From assembly GCF_002923755.1 (NCBI RefSeq), contig NZ_PGFZ01000002.1, positions 297,089-361,088 on the forward strand: a stretch of 64,000 bases of DNA, in the 5' to 3' direction. The translations under genes and the position numbers were made by a program. Below, piece after piece: positions 62,256 to 64,000 of this stretch. This stretch comes from Methylovulum psychrotolerans. GTDB lineage: Bacteria > Pseudomonadota > Gammaproteobacteria > Methylococcales > Methylomonadaceae. The notes beneath the pieces are model-generated. The model saw only the letters and a program-made list of their open reading frames with translations. It was not told where the DNA came from and did not search any database. How positions within the stretch are numbered: position 1 is the stretch's first letter; every line of letters begins with the position of its first letter.

Positions 62256-63788
62256 TTAACTTATTTTACCGCGCTTATACCCCGCATTCACCTGACACCC
62301 CCACCACGCTAAAAAAATTCCCAGCAATACCAGCACTATAGGCCGGTCGCCGATTCGGGCGTAGGGGGTCATACCGCCCATTGGGGTGATATTGGCTTTT
62401 AGCACGGTGGTGGTAAATGGTGCGGCGCTGGCGCTGATGTTGCCGTCTGGGGCAATCACGGCGGTGAGGCCGGTGTTGGTGGCGCGGAGCATAAAGCGGC
62501 CAGTTTCCAATGCCCGCATTTGCGCGATTTGCAGGTGTTGGTGCGGTTCCATAGAGTCACCGAACCAGGCATCATTGGTGACGTTGACCAGATAGGCGGC
62601 TTGGGGCAGGCCGTTGATGTTGGCGTCGCCAAAGGCATCTTCATAGCATATCGAGGTGATGAAAGGGTAGCCGCCCGCTTGTAATAGGGGTTGTTGGTCG
62701 CCGCCGGGAGTAAAGTCACCTAGACGGATGTCGAGTTTATTGAGGATATAGCCGGATAAGGGTTGCCAGGGCATGTATTCACCAAAGGGCAATAGGTGAT
62801 TTTTATTGTATTGGCCGGGGTGTTGGCCTAGGGTCAGTACCGCGTTATACATGATTGTGTCGGTGTCGCCTTCGGCGGGTAGGCTGACGATTAAATCGGT
62901 GTGGTGCTGGAGGGCTTCGGTTTGTAGGGGCGTGAGGTAAAAGCCTTCGACTTCGGATAAGTAGGCGGGGATGGCGGTTTCCGGCCAGACGATAACATCT
63001 GCGCCCCAGTGTTCGGCGGTGAGGTTTTTATACAGCATCAAGGTGTTCATTTGGTTGTCCGGCAACCATTTTTGGTCTTGGCTGATATTGCCTTGGATTA
63101 AGGCCACTTGCAGGTCTTTGCCGATAGGGGTAGTCCAAGTGATGTGGCGTAGCCCCGCCCCTGCGATCCAGATCAGAGCCAGTAGGCCACCTAGCCAGTA
63201 ACGACGTTTGCTATGGTGCAGTACGGCGACGGCAAGGGCGGCGGACAAGGCGAGCAAAAAACCCGTGCCATAAGCCCCAATCAGGGGAATGTAGCCCGCT
63301 AAGGGGCTGTGCAGTTGCGAATACGCCCCCAGTAGCCACGGAAAGCCGTTCAGCAGCAGTACGCCACGGAAGTATTCCAGTAATGCCCAAATTAATGCCA
63401 CACCCAGAAAGCTATGGCTGGCGCGGCATTGTACCGTCAACCAGCCCGCCAAGGCCGGAAAGAGCGCCCAAAAGCTAAAGAAGAGCGTGGTTAAGGCCGC
63501 CGCGCTGAGTACGCCGGCATGACCGTAATCATGAATGCTGACATAGACCCACGATACGCCGATGCCAAACGCGCCCAAGCCGAACAGGTAGCCGCGCCGT
63601 AGGGCGCGTAGCGGTGTAGCGTGCCGCCAGCCGGCAAATAACAGGAGCAGGGCAATGGGGGCTAGGGCGGCGTAGTTAAAAGGTGCGAAGGCTAAGGTGT
63701 ATAGGCCGCCTGCGAGGAGGGCGAGCAGGTCGCGGGCAAAGTCAGTGCGCAGGTGTTTGCTGAAGTGGGGCAAGGTCTGGTTGGGCAT
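62256..63788 (-). CDS. lnt: Apolipoprotein N-acyltransferase
   Basis: 510 aa from the ATG at 63788, which gives the usual family length; ATGs at 63833 and 63860 would add a proline-rich leader and none has a good ribosome site. N-terminal TM helices (LAPIALLLLFAGW, FFSFWALFPALAGWL) precede the nitrilase-fold domain. The catalytic triad appears as E in VWPETAIPAYL, K in YNKNHLLPFGEYMPW and C in ITSICYEDAFGD. It adds the third acyl chain to lipoproteins in the inner membrane. It is isolated here, without corC/ybeX. Confidence 0.94.
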   Translation of the reverse strand: MPNQTLPHFSKHLRTDFARDLLALLAGGLYTLAFAPFNYAALAPIALLLLFAGWRHATPLRALRRGYLFGLGAFGIGVSWVYVSIHDYGHAGVLSAAALTTLFFSFWALFPALAGWLTVQCRASHSFLGVALIWALLEYFRGVLLLNGFPWLLGAYSQLHSPLAGYIPLIGAYGTGFLLALSAALAVAVLHHSKRRYWLGGLLALIWIAGAGLRHITWTTPIGKDLQVALIQGNISQDQKWLPDNQMNTLMLYKNLTAEHWGADVIVWPETAIPAYLSEVEGFYLTPLQTEALQHHTDLIVSLPAEGDTDTIMYNAVLTLGQHPGQYNKNHLLPFGEYMPWQPLSGYILNKLDIRLGDFTPGGDQQPLLQAGGYPFITSICYEDAFGDANINGLPQAAYLVNVTNDAWFGDSMEPHQHLQIAQMRALETGRFMLRATNTGLTAVIAPDGNISASAAPFTTTVLKANITPMGGMTPYARIGDRPIVLVLLGIFLAWWGCQVNAGYKRGKIS

Positions 63789-63979
63789 AATGGTTGGGGG
63801 TGTCGGAAGGGGTGTCGGAATTCTGCCAGTCATGGCGGTTAAAAGCAACTCAACAGCCATGCTATTGGCAAAAGCCGCTCTGTTAGCAGGAATAATTCCT
63901 TTTTGTAGCGGTTGGCTAGGGTTTATCGGGCAGATTAGCTAAGATGGCGGTTTTATAGGCTTTGTGAAGTAAGATAGAC

Positions 63980-64000
63980 ATGAAGAAGGTTTTTTGGGCC
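63980..64000 (+). CDS. Possible start of a gene running off the right edge
   Basis: ATG at 63980 followed by KKVFWA, which looks like the beginning of a signal peptide. Only seven codons are visible, so the call is weak. Confidence 0.25.

Overview
The window reads as the chromosome of a gammaproteobacterium, most probably a Methylococcales-type methanotroph. That placement rests on gene content and style only: lptM-lysA linkage, a double-ATPase nitrate transporter, fatty-acid cis/trans isomerase, Rpn-type nucleases and large RHS loci. No rRNA, tRNA or methane oxidation gene is present to confirm it. Housekeeping genes alternate with accessory blocks. No CRISPR array, tRNA or complete insertion sequence was seen.

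Left block (1-5.7 kb): a conflict-type operon with overlapping or near-abutting genes. It has a TIR-domain protein (5' end outside the window), a MoxR-type AAA ATPase, a large protein joining a degenerate vWA-like region to an FGE-sulfatase (C-type-lectin fold) domain, and a second FGE-sulfatase protein. The two FGE genes end in segments that look like variable regions of a diversity-generating retroelement (DGR): near-identical DNA flanks around an equal-length 65-nt block with 17 substitutions. No reverse transcriptase or template repeat is visible, so any DGR core lies elsewhere.

5.8-25.7 kb: lptM-lysA; an Rpn-family nuclease with a repeat tail; an AlgE-like porin; a nitrate ABC transporter operon; cysB with a divergent EAL-like gene; and a sulfate uptake operon (yezD, OprP-like porin, sbp, cysT, cysW, cysA). 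Two copies of a small TTA-flanked MITE-like element lie at 7.3 and 10.0 kb. The nrtA leader shows, in order, a sigma54 promoter, two hairpins with ANTAR-type hexaloops and an intrinsic terminator. This is the layout expected for NtrC plus NasT/NasR antitermination.

23.5-28 kb: an exported LruC-domain protein and a small exported protein transcribed from a near-consensus sigma54 promoter. They are divergent from a LuxU-like phosphotransfer protein and a LuxO-like sigma54 activator. Two LuxO-type dyads 22 bp apart lie between, suggesting a self-contained regulatory module.

28-48 kb: tatD; a leftward operon (ilvE, waaF, waaC, an OLD/PARIS-like ATPase plus TOPRIM pair, an FAD oxidoreductase); a sterol-desaturase-like enzyme; a GAF histidine kinase/response regulator pair; two coupled genes of unknown function; cti; and small redox and housekeeping genes (grxC, gcvH, dgkA, PfkB kinase, mazG).

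48.7-62.2 kb: a giant secreted RHS/YD protein (about 2,733 aa) with its immunity gene. It is followed by a displaced second RHS tip with a different toxin, probable immunity genes and decayed remnants, closed by a strong terminator. lnt and the first codons of a rightward gene end the window.
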